Shown here: positions 41,768-50,879 of the stretch, piece after piece
Layout of the letters: every line of letters begins with the position of its first letter
Position numbering within the stretch: the stretch's first letter is position 1
Notes under the pieces: model-generated
Told to the model about the DNA's origin: nothing
Databases searched by the model: none
What the model saw: the letters and a program-made list of their open reading frames with translations, nothing else
NCBI GenBank assembly: GCA_964511875.1
Contig: CAZEHS010000004.1
Coordinates: 1 to 64,000 of the forward strand
DNA: 64,000 nucleotides
Direction: 5' to 3'
Source of the DNA: CAZEHS01 sp964511875
Lineage (GTDB): Bacteria; Bacillota; Clostridia; Peptostreptococcales; Acidaminobacteraceae
Position numbers and translations under genes: made by a program

Positions 41768-42643
41768 ATGAGAGAGAACAAGATAGCACCCTATGCGTAC
41801 ATTTTCCCTGCATTGCTATTGATCATCGTATTTGTATATATCCCAATCGTACAGAATTTCTATTTCAGTTTTTTCGAAATGAGTTCGTATTCAACGACTA
41901 GTACCTTTGTTGGATTTGAGAACTACATCAAAATCTTCAGTGACGATATTTTCTATACAGCCCTTAGGAACAACATTCTTTATGCCGTTATCTCCCTGGT
42001 TTTCCAGGTGGGACTGGGACTGTTCCTGGCGATTCTTTTAGAAAGCAAGTATGTATCCCCGAAGTTGCAGGCATTTTTCAGAAGCATTTACTTTGTGCCA
42101 TCAGTGATCTCCATTACCGTTGTCGCACTGCTGTTTCAATTCATCTATAATCCGGAAATGGGCATCTTGAATGGCATTCTCAATGCCATCGGTCTTGGAA
42201 GCTTGACACATGCTTGGCTTGGCGAATCAAAGACTGCAATATTCAGCATCATCGCAATGAGTCAGTGGCAATATGTCGGATATATCATGATGCTGTTCAT
42301 CGTAGCGATTCAGAAGATCCCAGAGGAACTATACGAGGCAGCAGAGATAGATGGTGCTACTGGGCTTCAGAAAGCACTGCTGATTACAGTACCATTGGTT
42401 CGCGACATGTCGCTGGTGACATCGGTCATTACGATCATTGGGGCGTTCAAAGTATTTGCAGAGGTGTATGTCATGACGTCTGGAGGGCCAGGCACTTCAT
42501 CCCATGTCTTAGGCACCTATCTGTACAGATCAGCCTTCATCAACGATGAGATGGGCTATGCCTCGGCAATCGGAGTGATCATTTTCATAATCACGATTTC
42601 GCTTTCGATTCTACAGACCAGACTATCAAGAGGTAGTGAGTAA
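41768..42643 (+). CDS. frlN: ABC importer permease (FrlN-like, MalF type)
   Basis: A 291-residue inner-membrane permease with six predicted membrane segments. The EAA loop that contacts the ATPase reads EAAEIDGATGLQKALLITVP near residue 200. It is the MalF-type partner of the next gene product in a type-I sugar importer (CUT1). GGAAGATGGGAGTAAG precedes the ATG. Confidence 0.87.
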   Translation: MRENKIAPYAYIFPALLLIIVFVYIPIVQNFYFSFFEMSSYSTTSTFVGFENYIKIFSDDIFYTALRNNILYAVISLVFQVGLGLFLAILLESKYVSPKLQAFFRSIYFVPSVISITVVALLFQFIYNPEMGILNGILNAIGLGSLTHAWLGESKTAIFSIIAMSQWQYVGYIMMLFIVAIQKIPEELYEAAEIDGATGLQKALLITVPLVRDMSLVTSVITIIGAFKVFAEVYVMTSGGPGTSSHVLGTYLYRSAFINDEMGYASAIGVIIFIITISLSILQTRLSRGSE

Positions 42644-42661
42644 AGGAGTGGCAACCGGCTG

Positions 42662-43495
42662 ATGAAAGACTCAAAAAAACTCTCGGTATCAAAGATTACC
42701 ATCAACACCCTGTTGGTTTTTCTTACGGCAGTCGTGGTCTATCCACTCTATTGGACGGTCATAAATTCCTTGAAAACTACTGGGGAGCTGTTCACGAATT
42801 CCTTCAATTTTCCGCACACACTGCACTTCGAGAATTACAAAGCCGCATGGGACTTGGGATTATCCCAGTATTTCCTGAATAGTATCTATGTTAGCGTCGT
42901 ATCGATCTTTCTGACCGTTTTCCTTGGGGCATTATGTGCATATGGGCTGACTCGCTTCAATATCAAGGGACAGAATGCTTTGTTCATTGTAATCCTGGGT
43001 GGACTGATGCTGTCGCCGGAAGTGGCCTTAGTGTCGCTCTATAAGATTCTGCAGGCACTGCATATCTATAACACGCGACTTGCCATGATCATTCCGTATA
43101 TTGCTTTCAAGCTGCCTTTTGCAGTTTTCCTGATCCGGTCCTATTTTCTGACCTTCCCAAGAGAGATTGAGGAAGCCGCAATCATAGACGGCTGCAACAG
43201 TTTTCAGATTTTCTACAAGATCATCGTGCCGATCAGTCTGCCGATTTTTGCTGCAACGGCCATCATGGATGCTATCTTTGTCTGGAACGAGTTCCTATTT
43301 GCCTTGGTATTCGTGGAAAACAAAGACATTGTAACAATCCCTGTCGGGCTCATGGCATTCAGGGATGCGCTCAATACGGACTGGACAGTCCTGTTGGCAG
43401 GCATCATCATCTCTTCTCTGCCAATGGTGATTTTGTTCCTGTTCATGCAGAAATATTTTGTGAAAGGGCTGGCATCAGGATCAGTCAAAGGGTAA
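42662..43495 (+). CDS. frlM: ABC importer permease (FrlM-like, MalG type)
   Basis: A 277-residue permease of the MalG type with six membrane segments and the EAA loop EEAAIIDGCNSFQIFYKIIV near residue 165. It pairs with the upstream permease. AAGGAG is present 12 bases before ATG. It ends in the basic stretch typical of MalG C-termini (KYFVKGLASGSVKG), which reaches into the ATPase dimer. Confidence 0.87.
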   Translation: MKDSKKLSVSKITINTLLVFLTAVVVYPLYWTVINSLKTTGELFTNSFNFPHTLHFENYKAAWDLGLSQYFLNSIYVSVVSIFLTVFLGALCAYGLTRFNIKGQNALFIVILGGLMLSPEVALVSLYKILQALHIYNTRLAMIIPYIAFKLPFAVFLIRSYFLTFPREIEEAAIIDGCNSFQIFYKIIVPISLPIFAATAIMDAIFVWNEFLFALVFVENKDIVTIPVGLMAFRDALNTDWTVLLAGIIISSLPMVILFLFMQKYFVKGLASGSVKG

Positions 43496-43522
43496 TTCTA
43501 ATCATGCTGAGGAGATAGGATC

Positions 43523-44515
43523 ATGTTGAATTTTAACGAAGAAAAATTTCTAATGGAAGAAAACGGCGCCCTCTCATTGCGACGTGACATTGAGATAATT
43601 GTTGACGGAATCTGTAGGAGGGGCTACAAAAATCTATTTTTAATGGGCATCGGGGGCACTATCGCATTTGCGGACCAAATGGCGAGCATTCTGAAGTCCA
43701 GGTCGACAATCGATGTCTATGTTGAAAATGCTGCAGAATTCACGACTCTTGGAAACCGTCATTTTTCAAAGGATTCGGTCGTGATTGTGGATTCTGTTTC
43801 TGGAGACACGCAGGAGATTCTTGAAGCACTGAAACTGGCTAAAGCAGTAGGGGCAACAGTCATCGGTTTTATTGAAAAGGAAGACTCACCTCTGGCAAAA
43901 TTGACAGACCATCTGATATCCTATGAAGGCGGCGTGCTATATAAATTCTATGCGACGATTCTGCGGTTCATGTATAACGCAGGGGAGTTCACAGAGTACG
44001 ACCGCTTTTTCGAAGAACTGAAAAACATGCCACTGGCACTGCTGGAAGTGAAAAGGGATGCGGAACCAGATGCGGAACGGTTTGCCGATGCGTACAAGGA
44101 CGAAGCCATGCAGTATCTGGTCGGTTCCGGCAATTTGTGGGGCGCGACGTATTCCTATGCCATGTGTGTGATGGAAGAGATGCAGTGGATGCGCACGAAA
44201 TCGATTCATGCTGCGGAATTCTTCCATGGCACTCTGGAGGTCGTCGACCGTAATACCAGTGTCATCCTGTTCAAAGGGGAGGATGACACACGTCCGCTGA
44301 TGGATCGTGTCGAAAAGTTTGTGAACCGGATTTCCGGGAAAGTCACGGTTTTTGATACGAAATCATACCCGCTGAACGGAATCAGCGAATGCTTCAGAGG
44401 ACTGGCTTCGCCGTTTGTCATGAGAGCCATCACTGAAAGAATCAGTAAGCACCTTGAAGAGAAACGGAAACATCCACTGGAGATCCGTCGATATTACCGT
44501 CAGCTCAACTATTGA
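43523..44515 (+). CDS. SIS-domain deglycase (copy 2)
   Basis: A 330-residue two-SIS-domain protein (GYKNLFLMGIGGTIAFADQM, VDSVSGDTQEILEALKLAKA; second domain YLVGSGNLWGATYSYAMCVM and HAAEFFHGTLEVVDR). It is closer in texture to Bacillus FrlB than to copy 1, and the two differ along the whole length, so this is not a recent duplication. In enterobacterial gfr operons two SIS deglycases split glucoselysine- and fructoselysine-type substrates; the same division is plausible here. AGGAGATAGGATC precedes the ATG. Confidence 0.82.
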   Translation: MLNFNEEKFLMEENGALSLRRDIEIIVDGICRRGYKNLFLMGIGGTIAFADQMASILKSRSTIDVYVENAAEFTTLGNRHFSKDSVVIVDSVSGDTQEILEALKLAKAVGATVIGFIEKEDSPLAKLTDHLISYEGGVLYKFYATILRFMYNAGEFTEYDRFFEELKNMPLALLEVKRDAEPDAERFADAYKDEAMQYLVGSGNLWGATYSYAMCVMEEMQWMRTKSIHAAEFFHGTLEVVDRNTSVILFKGEDDTRPLMDRVEKFVNRISGKVTVFDTKSYPLNGISECFRGLASPFVMRAITERISKHLEEKRKHPLEIRRYYRQLNY

Positions 44516-44532
44516 CGTACTGAGACCAGAGG

Positions 44533-45216
44533 ATGTGTGAAATGAATATTAACGGTATGGAAAATATTTCGTTGGTGATATTTGATATGGATGGGTTGAT
44601 GTTCGACACAGAGCGACTTTCCTTGAGTGCCTGGATCCGTGCGGGGATGGTATTTGGTTATCAGATTGACACATCAGTGATCATGAAGGGTATTGGAATG
44701 AATGCAAAGGGTTCTGAGCGCATATTCAAGGAACACTTTGGGGAGGCATTCCCATTGGAGCGCATCCGGATGTTGAAATCTGATTATGTTTCAGAGGAAA
44801 TCGAGTTGAACGGTGTTCCTGTGAAGTCCGGCCTCTATGAATTGCTTACGTACTTGGAAGATCATGAGTTCAAAAAAGCTGTAGCCACTTCAACATCAAG
44901 GGCTATGGCAGAGCGCTTGCTGGAATCTGCCGGAATTCTCGATCGTTTCGATGTCATTGTATGTGGAGATGAAGTATCTGAAGGCAAGCCGGATCCGGAA
45001 ATATTCAGAACTGCAGCGAGAAAGTCTTGGTGCAAACCTGAGGCCTGCATCGTTTTGGAGGACTCTGCTAATGGCATCCTGGCCGCATCCAGGGCGAAGA
45101 TGATTCCTTTCCTGGTTCCGGATCTGAAGAAACCCTCTAATGAAATTCAGAAACTTGCATATAATACATTTGAATCCCTAAATGAAGTAAAAGCTTACCT
45201 ATGTGACTGTTTATAG
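44533..45216 (+). CDS. HAD phosphatase/phosphoglucomutase-like hydrolase
   Basis: A 227-residue HAD subfamily IA protein. Motif I FDMDGLMFDTE holds the nucleophile Asp and general-acid Asp, motif II is TSTS, motif III is the Lys in SEGKPDPE, and motif IV is VLEDSANG. This is the beta-phosphoglucomutase-like group, which includes sugar phosphatases and mutases. Two in-frame ATG codons (44533, 44542) fit AGAGG. As the last gene of the frl-type operon it may dephosphorylate or isomerise the sugar phosphate released by the deglycases. Confidence 0.8.
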   Translation: MCEMNINGMENISLVIFDMDGLMFDTERLSLSAWIRAGMVFGYQIDTSVIMKGIGMNAKGSERIFKEHFGEAFPLERIRMLKSDYVSEEIELNGVPVKSGLYELLTYLEDHEFKKAVATSTSRAMAERLLESAGILDRFDVIVCGDEVSEGKPDPEIFRTAARKSWCKPEACIVLEDSANGILAASRAKMIPFLVPDLKKPSNEIQKLAYNTFESLNEVKAYLCDCL

Positions 45217-45245
45217 TATCCCTTGCCCCCCATTTTTCTATTTAA

Positions 45246-45300
45246 TTAAGGAGCTGTCCTCAAAAACCGATTTGCACTGGTTTTGAGGACAGCTCCTTAA
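45246..45300 (+). terminator. Strong terminator of the frl-type operon
   Basis: AAGGAGCTGTCCTCAAAA/TTTTGAGGACAGCTCCTT perfect long stem. The A/T ends allow it to work in both directions. Confidence 0.88.
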
Positions 45301-45503
45301 ATTATTTATACTTTAGAAAGAAATTATGGGTATCTAGTAGGTTGGTAAACTAGGTACTATCCCAGCCCAAATCAATTATATGAATTTCATGGAGTGCTGA
45401 TGCCACATTCGTTCCAAGCTGTAAGCTGTACTTGCAATTATTGCAGCCCTGATTTTCTCTCTATCATGAAAATGCTATACTGAAAAGGTAATGATCAACA
45501 GAA

Positions 45504-45538
45504 ACAAACGCCTCTAGCAACTGCTGGCGGCGTTTGTT
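45504..45538 (-). terminator. Terminator of the HD-GYP gene
   Basis: Minus-strand ACAAACGCCg...cGGCGTTTGT stem with TTTCTG after it, 20 bp past the HD-GYP stop codon. Confidence 0.7.
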
Positions 45539-45557
45539 CTATTAATAAACTGGATAT

Positions 45558-46646
45558 TCATACTATTTCATATTGAATTTTCTCTATCCGCAAATCACTT
45601 TCTTTTGTAAGGTCGATTGGAGTGTTAAGCAAGACCTTAGTGGTGTGATCGATAGGTATCACAATCGGCCGCATTGGGTCGCTCTCCTGTACGGTTGCCA
45701 CTAATGCAGTTCTCTTATCACTGAGTGTCACAAGACAACCTTCCGGGTAAGGCATGATTTTTCTAATGAATAGATCTACCAATTTGGAATCCAGTTGTTT
45801 ACCGCTCGCCGAAATCATGTGCTGCAATGCTTCATTCGGCGATATAGCACGGCTATATGACCGGTCTGATGTTATGGCATCGTAGATGTCTGCAACTGCA
45901 ACAATCCGGGTAAGTTGATGAATTTCATGATTAACCAGATTCCTGGGATATCCGCTGCCATCCATTTTTTCATGGTGCTCTAAAACAATGATTTTCATAA
46001 AGGCAGTGGCAAAGGAGAAATCCTTGAAAATTTCGTATCCTTTCTTCGGATGTTCTTTTATTTTTATGAATTCCTGAATATCCAGTTTCCCATTTTTCAT
46101 AAAGACATTTTCATTGATAAAGTTCATGCCGATATCGTGAAATAATGCACCCAAGAAGACATCACGCTGGCGGTTTCGATCCAGGCCCGCATCAATTCCT
46201 AACAGGAGTGACAGGACGGCTACATTCAAAGAGTGAGAAACCGTATAACTTTCACGGATTTTAATGTCCGTAAAACTCAGGTATTGACGAGTTGTACGGA
46301 TGATTTCATATTGTATATGTTCCGCTAACTCCAGAATTCTATTTAGTGGCTTCAATACACTTTCATGGACATTATTCCCCGACTCATGACGCAATCGGAT
46401 GATATCATACATATTCTTCAGTTCTCGGGTGATCTCTATCTTCAGATCGGTTGATATCGGAGGTGTTAACTGATTATGACTGTATCGGTCATTGACATAC
46501 ACCGAAAACACACCGGCATTTTTAAGTTGCGACACAATTCGATCCGATACCGATAAGCCTTTTTTTACAAGAATTCGGCCAAAGTGATCATAAACATCTT
46601 CCGCTAAATGTAGAGTAACGGCATATTCAATCGGAACGATTCGCAT
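45558..46646 (-). CDS. HD-GYP domain c-di-GMP phosphodiesterase
   Basis: A 362-residue cytosolic protein. Residues 1-~60 resemble the DUF3391/N-terminal beta domain common in HD-GYP proteins, and residues ~130-330 are a complete HD-GYP domain. The metal/catalytic HD is at 170-171 (FHDIGM), HHE at 224-226, GSGYP at 230-234, and VAVADIYDAITSDRSY follows. All signature residues are present, so it should hydrolyse c-di-GMP. GGAGG precedes the ATG. Upstream on the same strand lie a repeat element (R2), an intrinsic terminator and a c-di-GMP-I riboswitch, so its own substrate controls its transcription. Confidence 0.9.
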   Translation of the reverse strand: MRIVPIEYAVTLHLAEDVYDHFGRILVKKGLSVSDRIVSQLKNAGVFSVYVNDRYSHNQLTPPISTDLKIEITRELKNMYDIIRLRHESGNNVHESVLKPLNRILELAEHIQYEIIRTTRQYLSFTDIKIRESYTVSHSLNVAVLSLLLGIDAGLDRNRQRDVFLGALFHDIGMNFINENVFMKNGKLDIQEFIKIKEHPKKGYEIFKDFSFATAFMKIIVLEHHEKMDGSGYPRNLVNHEIHQLTRIVAVADIYDAITSDRSYSRAISPNEALQHMISASGKQLDSKLVDLFIRKIMPYPEGCLVTLSDKRTALVATVQESDPMRPIVIPIDHTTKVLLNTPIDLTKESDLRIEKIQYEIV

Positions 46647-46666
46647 ATATAACCTCCAAATTCAAG

Positions 46667-46760
46667 ATGAAGTGAACCTTAGTTGAACGGATCCAGGGCC
46701 TCTACAGTTCTCCACTCCCGCTTACGAGGCGGGAGTGGAGAACTGTTAGGCATCGGATAA
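46667..46760 (+). repeat. Structured repeat element, copy R2 (lacks hairpin 1)
   Basis: A 94-nt copy with the same start (ATGAAGTGAACC) and end (GGCATCGGATAA) as R1, but hairpin 1 is cleanly missing. Hairpin 2 is perfect: ACAGTTCTCCACTCCCGC/GCGGGAGTGGAGAACTGT. It sits in the 5' untranslated region of the HD-GYP gene, antisense to it, between the riboswitch terminator and the ribosome binding site. Confidence 0.75.
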
Positions 46761-46762
46761 AT

Positions 46763-46788
46763 AAAAAAACAGGCCTAGGCCTGTCATC
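46763..46788 (-). terminator. Expression-platform terminator of the c-di-GMP riboswitch
   Basis: Minus-strand ACAGGCCTAGGCCTGT (perfect 16-bp palindrome) followed by seven T, 17 bases after the aptamer. Confidence 0.75.
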
Positions 46789-46804
46789 AAAACAATCTTA
46801 TTAA

Positions 46805-46895
46805 ATAACGACCAGCAGCTTGGCAATCATAGATACTAATATCCGTAGACCCATAGCTTTGCGTCCCAACTTTTCAGATGGTTTGCCAATATGCA
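46805..46895 (-). ncRNA. Cyclic di-GMP-I (GEMM-I) riboswitch
   Basis: On the minus strand the conserved GEMM core is present in order: GGCAAACC, a stem capped by a GAAA tetraloop (ATCTGAAAAGTT), GGGACGCAAAGC, GGGTCT, a second variable stem, then GCCAAGCTGCTGG. The tetraloop receptor and ligand-binding GG...CTG elements match the class-I aptamer. It precedes a terminator and the HD-GYP phosphodiesterase gene on the same strand, giving feedback control of c-di-GMP breakdown. Confidence 0.87.
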
Positions 46896-47112
46896 GTTGT
46901 TTGTTGTCTTAATGATACCACAATGGAGATATTATTAGAATGCCCTCGAAGAGCATGGAGCCATTGTGATTGAGTTGTGTTAAAGCTACTTATGAATAAG
47001 ACTTGAAAAACACGTTCATTTTGTGACAGAATGAATTGGATTGTTAGTTTGCAATACTGTCCGGCTGAGTATAGAAATATTGATTATGCAATTCGTTGAT
47101 ATGGGAGGAATT

Positions 47113-47454
47113 ATGGAAAAATGGGCCTCGTTTCATCATGATAAGCTTGATGGAACCGGATATCCATTCCGACTGGATGAATCAAAAATTGGAATTGGCG
47201 CTCGGATTCTGGCAGTGGCGGATGTGTTTACAGCATTGTCGGAAGATCGCCCTTACCGTAAAGCGATCTCAAAAGATAAATTGATGGAAATAATGGGGAA
47301 TATGGTTGAGACACGCTGTTTGGATAAACATGTAGTTAATAATTTGATGCAGAATTATGATGATGTAATGAACTATGTCCAGGAATTCAAAAATAGTGAT
47401 GGAAGAAATTACAAAGACATATATCAGAAGTATTTAAAAGTAAAGCAGATATGA
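47113..47454 (+). pseudogene. HD-GYP C-terminal half, truncated gene
   Basis: GGAGG lies just before an ATG at 47113, which opens 113 codons holding only the second half of an HD-GYP domain: HHDKLDGTGYPFRLDE, ARILAVADVFTALSEDRPYR, KDKLMEIMGNMVE. The HD dyad half is missing upstream, where no frame continues it (the longer frame from 47041 adds unrelated residues). It may still be translated but cannot be a complete phosphodiesterase. It precedes the sensor-kinase gene by 36 bp. Confidence 0.75.
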
Positions 47455-47490
47455 GGAGTAGGAGGCTTCAGGTTCAAAAAGGAGAGCCAA

Positions 47491-49512
47491 ATGTCAAGAA
47501 AACGAACGGAAAAAATTGCAGCATTTATCATTCTGCTCATTCTTATGTCAGCAGTTGTGTATTCAATTGCTATCTTGAATAGGGATTTTGCAAGTGATAA
47601 TCAAAATTTGAAAGTCAATCTGAGTGATGAAGAGCGTATTTGGTTGTCCTCACAGGAGAGTCTGCTATACTCAGCCGATCGGAATGCCCCGCCCTTGCGA
47701 TTTGTTGATGATGCAGATGGTCAGTATAAAGGTTTTGTTGTCGACTATATCAATTCTCTCTCATTAGAATTAGGCACAAATATCGAAATGCACCCCATGG
47801 TCTGGGAGGATGCTCTAAAGTCATTATCTGAAGGCAATTCCGATCTCTGCGATATGTTTAAGAGTGAAGAACGTTCCAAATATTACAATTTCTCAGAGCC
47901 AATCTATACCCTTCGGGGAGTACTGGCTGTTAAGAAAGCAAACACGGAAATCAAGAATATCAAGGATCTGGATGGAAAGGTCATCGCAACTCAAAAGGGT
48001 GACTACGTTAATGAGTTTCTTAGGACTAAGTATCCGGGCATTAAGATCCGAGAAGTAGAAGATGTCAGTGAGGCCATCACACTGCTCCAATCAGGGCTTG
48101 CCGACGCTATTGCTGGCGATGAACCGGTGGTCCTGTTCCATCTTGAGAAGCAGAATTCGGAGCAAGCCATAAGGATAGTTGAACGCCCCTTATATGAAAA
48201 TGAAGTTGTTCTTGCGATGCCAAAAGGCAAGCCACAACTAGTCAGTATCGTGAACAAAGGGATTGAGGTTCTCAAAGCTAAGAAGCAACTGGAAATAATC
48301 CAGCAGAAGTGGTTCGGAATCTCCACACCGATTGTTCAGACAGGTGAAGTTGAAAGGATCATTCGGATAGCCCTGACGGGTGCATTCATTCTTCTGTGCG
48401 GATTGTCAGCAATGGGGTTCTGGACAACGACATTGAAAAGACAGGTAGAACTGCGGACAAAGGAAATTGAAAACAACAAGGATGAACTGGAGACCGTTTT
48501 TGACAGCATGAATGAATTTTTGGTCGTGGTGAATGAAAAGAAGGAAATCCTTAACGTCAACAAAGCGCTGTGCGAGGCAGTGAATAGTGATCGGGAAGAT
48601 CTGATTGGAACAAACTGCGAGGGTGTCTTAAGCAAGTACTGCAAAAACTGTTCATTATGTCCGGTGGATCAAACTGCCGAGACAACTGAATATGCTGGCC
48701 ATGAAGAGACCGTGGGGAACGAGGTCTACGCAATTCGCTCATACCCTCTCAAAACAGCGCAGGGTATGATGAAGAACGCATTGATCATCATACAGAATGT
48801 TACCAGTGATAAGATTTCTAAGAATCAGATGCTGCAGGCCAACAAAATGGTTGCGGTCGGTCAGCTGGCAGCGGGTGTGGCCCATGAAATCCGAAATCCA
48901 CTGGGAATCATCCGGAGTCACAGCTACATCTTGAGGTCGATATATGAGAATGACGAGCGTATCGTCAAGTCGCTGAACTATATTGATTCCTCGGTAGAGC
49001 GGGCAGGCAGCATCATTGACAACCTCCTGAATTTCTCCAGGATTTCAGAGAAAACATCGGATGTGATTCAGGTCAAAAGGTTTGTCCTCGATGTGATTGA
49101 ACTGGAGAAAAAGCACCTTCAAAATAGAAATATTGAATGCGAAGTGCATTGCGCCGATGATCTGATCTGCAAAGTCAGTCCGGAATCATTGAAACATATT
49201 TTCATCAACCTGATTTCTAATGCAGCAGACGCTATCGGACAATCCGGACGGATCAGCATCGAAATGATGACGAAGAATGATCGCCTACACCTTGTTCTCA
49301 GCGATACCGGAATGGGAATCCCGGCAGAGAATCTTGAGAGAATATTCAATCCGTTCTTCACGACAAAGGAACCGGGTGTTGGAACTGGATTAGGCCTTTA
49401 TATCGTATACAGTGAGGTCAAGAAAATGAATGGTGAGATTCATGCAGAGAGTGTATTAGGGGAAGGGACGACATTTACTCTGGACATCCCGCAGTATGGA
49501 GGCATCGTATGA
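47491..49512 (+). CDS. BvgS-like sensor histidine kinase with periplasmic solute-binding domain
   Basis: A 673-residue hybrid-looking but non-phosphorelay kinase. Order: membrane segment (~9-29), extracytoplasmic SBP_bac_3 domain (~55-275; APPLRFVDDADGQYKGFVVD, KNIKDLDGKVIATQKGDYVN), second membrane segment (~290-310), PAS domain with a CKNCSLC cluster-like motif (about 390), HisKA with the phospho-His in GVAHEIRNPLGI, and a HATPase with NLISNAADAI, DTGMGI and GTGLGL. It probably binds an amino acid or similar small solute outside the cell. The stop overlaps the response-regulator start, so they form a pair. Confidence 0.9.
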   Translation: MSRKRTEKIAAFIILLILMSAVVYSIAILNRDFASDNQNLKVNLSDEERIWLSSQESLLYSADRNAPPLRFVDDADGQYKGFVVDYINSLSLELGTNIEMHPMVWEDALKSLSEGNSDLCDMFKSEERSKYYNFSEPIYTLRGVLAVKKANTEIKNIKDLDGKVIATQKGDYVNEFLRTKYPGIKIREVEDVSEAITLLQSGLADAIAGDEPVVLFHLEKQNSEQAIRIVERPLYENEVVLAMPKGKPQLVSIVNKGIEVLKAKKQLEIIQQKWFGISTPIVQTGEVERIIRIALTGAFILLCGLSAMGFWTTTLKRQVELRTKEIENNKDELETVFDSMNEFLVVVNEKKEILNVNKALCEAVNSDREDLIGTNCEGVLSKYCKNCSLCPVDQTAETTEYAGHEETVGNEVYAIRSYPLKTAQGMMKNALIIIQNVTSDKISKNQMLQANKMVAVGQLAAGVAHEIRNPLGIIRSHSYILRSIYENDERIVKSLNYIDSSVERAGSIIDNLLNFSRISEKTSDVIQVKRFVLDVIELEKKHLQNRNIECEVHCADDLICKVSPESLKHIFINLISNAADAIGQSGRISIEMMTKNDRLHLVLSDTGMGIPAENLERIFNPFFTTKEPGVGTGLGLYIVYSEVKKMNGEIHAESVLGEGTTFTLDIPQYGGIV

Positions 49513-50876
49513 AGGATTCATTAAAAATTCTCATTGTTGACGATGAGCAGGATCACCGTGAAACCTTCCGCATGATCCTTGAAGCGAAGGGGTACCAGGT
49601 TGGTGAAGCGGCAAGCGGGAAAGAGGCGCTGGATCTTCTGGACAAGGAATATTTCCCAATTGTATTGTCAGACATCATGATGGTGGGAATGAGCGGACTC
49701 GAGCTTTTGGATGAGGTGATGAAGCTCTATAAAGGTCGGATTGAAATGATCATGGTAACCGGTTACGGCAGTGTAGAAACGGCGGTAAAGGCATTGAAAA
49801 ATGGGGCATTCGGATACTTTATCAAAACACGGAGTCCGGATGAACTGCTGATAGAAATTGAAAAGGCGCATAAGTTCCTGAATTTACAGGCTCAGAACGC
49901 TTTTTTGAAGCAGAATCAAGGCAGTAGCAGATTCCTGCTGCAGAGCAAGAATAGAAAAATGCAGGACATCCTTGATGTGGCACAAACGGTTGCGAAAAGC
50001 AAATCGAATGTGTTGCTTTTGGGCGAATCCGGTGTCGGGAAAGAGGTTATTGCCCAAATGATTCATAAAAGCAGCGAGCGGGCTGATATGCCTTTTGTTG
50101 CGATCAATTGTCAGTTCTTTTCTGAAAGTCTTATGGAGTCAGAGCTCTTTGGCCATGAAAAGGGTGCATTCACCGGAGCCATGGGAAAAAGAATCGGACG
50201 ATTTGAGGAGGCCAGCGGCGGGACTGTTTTTCTGGATGAGATCGGCGAAATGGCTTTGAGCACACAGGTTAAGCTTCTCAGGGTTCTCGAAAACAGAAAA
50301 ATTGAACGAATCGGATCAAACAAGGAAATCTCGGTGGACTTCAGATTGATCAGCGCCACAAATAAAAATCTGAAACAGGCAATCCGAGAGAGTGCTTTTA
50401 GAGAAGACCTTAACTACCGAATCAATACGATTACGTTGGAAATTCCTCCTCTAAGGGATCGGTCAGAGGATATTCCGGATATGATTGATTTCTTCATGAG
50501 CCTATACAGTGCAGAGTTAAAAAAGAACCTCATCGGAATGGATGAATCCACAAGAAAGTATCTTTTGAACTATGATTACCCCGGGAATATCAGAGAGCTG
50601 AAGAACATGATCGAGCGTATGGCTGTGTTGACCTCAGACGGGTATTTGAGAATGGAAAACAACAGCGAGCGTACGAAACCGATTTTGGCAGCCAGACAGA
50701 CGGGAGATCGGGGTTCTTACAAAGATGCCAAACGGGAGTTTGAAACAAGCTACATCCGCAATGTCCTTGAACAAACAGAAAACAACATTACAAAAGCAGC
50801 TGAAATAATGGAGATCAGCCGAAGGCAGCTCTTTAATAAATTGGTTGAACTCAATCTGCGACCCAATATTGAATAA
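49509..50876 (+). CDS. NtrC-family sigma-54 response regulator
   Basis: A 455-residue regulator. The receiver domain has D55 as phospho-acceptor (IVLSDIMM) and K106. The AAA+ domain has Walker A GESGVGKE at 172-179, the sigma-54 contact loop GAFTGA at 219-224, and an arginine-finger region LNYRINTITLEIPPLRDR. A C-terminal Fis-type helix-turn-helix (ITKAAEIMEISRRQLFNKLV, about 427-446) binds enhancers. Its start overlaps the kinase stop. A textbook sigma-54 promoter with an inverted repeat lies right behind it, in front of ortAB, and is its likely target. Confidence 0.92.
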   Translation: MKDSLKILIVDDEQDHRETFRMILEAKGYQVGEAASGKEALDLLDKEYFPIVLSDIMMVGMSGLELLDEVMKLYKGRIEMIMVTGYGSVETAVKALKNGAFGYFIKTRSPDELLIEIEKAHKFLNLQAQNAFLKQNQGSSRFLLQSKNRKMQDILDVAQTVAKSKSNVLLLGESGVGKEVIAQMIHKSSERADMPFVAINCQFFSESLMESELFGHEKGAFTGAMGKRIGRFEEASGGTVFLDEIGEMALSTQVKLLRVLENRKIERIGSNKEISVDFRLISATNKNLKQAIRESAFREDLNYRINTITLEIPPLRDRSEDIPDMIDFFMSLYSAELKKNLIGMDESTRKYLLNYDYPGNIRELKNMIERMAVLTSDGYLRMENNSERTKPILAARQTGDRGSYKDAKREFETSYIRNVLEQTENNITKAAEIMEISRRQLFNKLVELNLRPNIE

Positions 50877-50879
50877 TGA

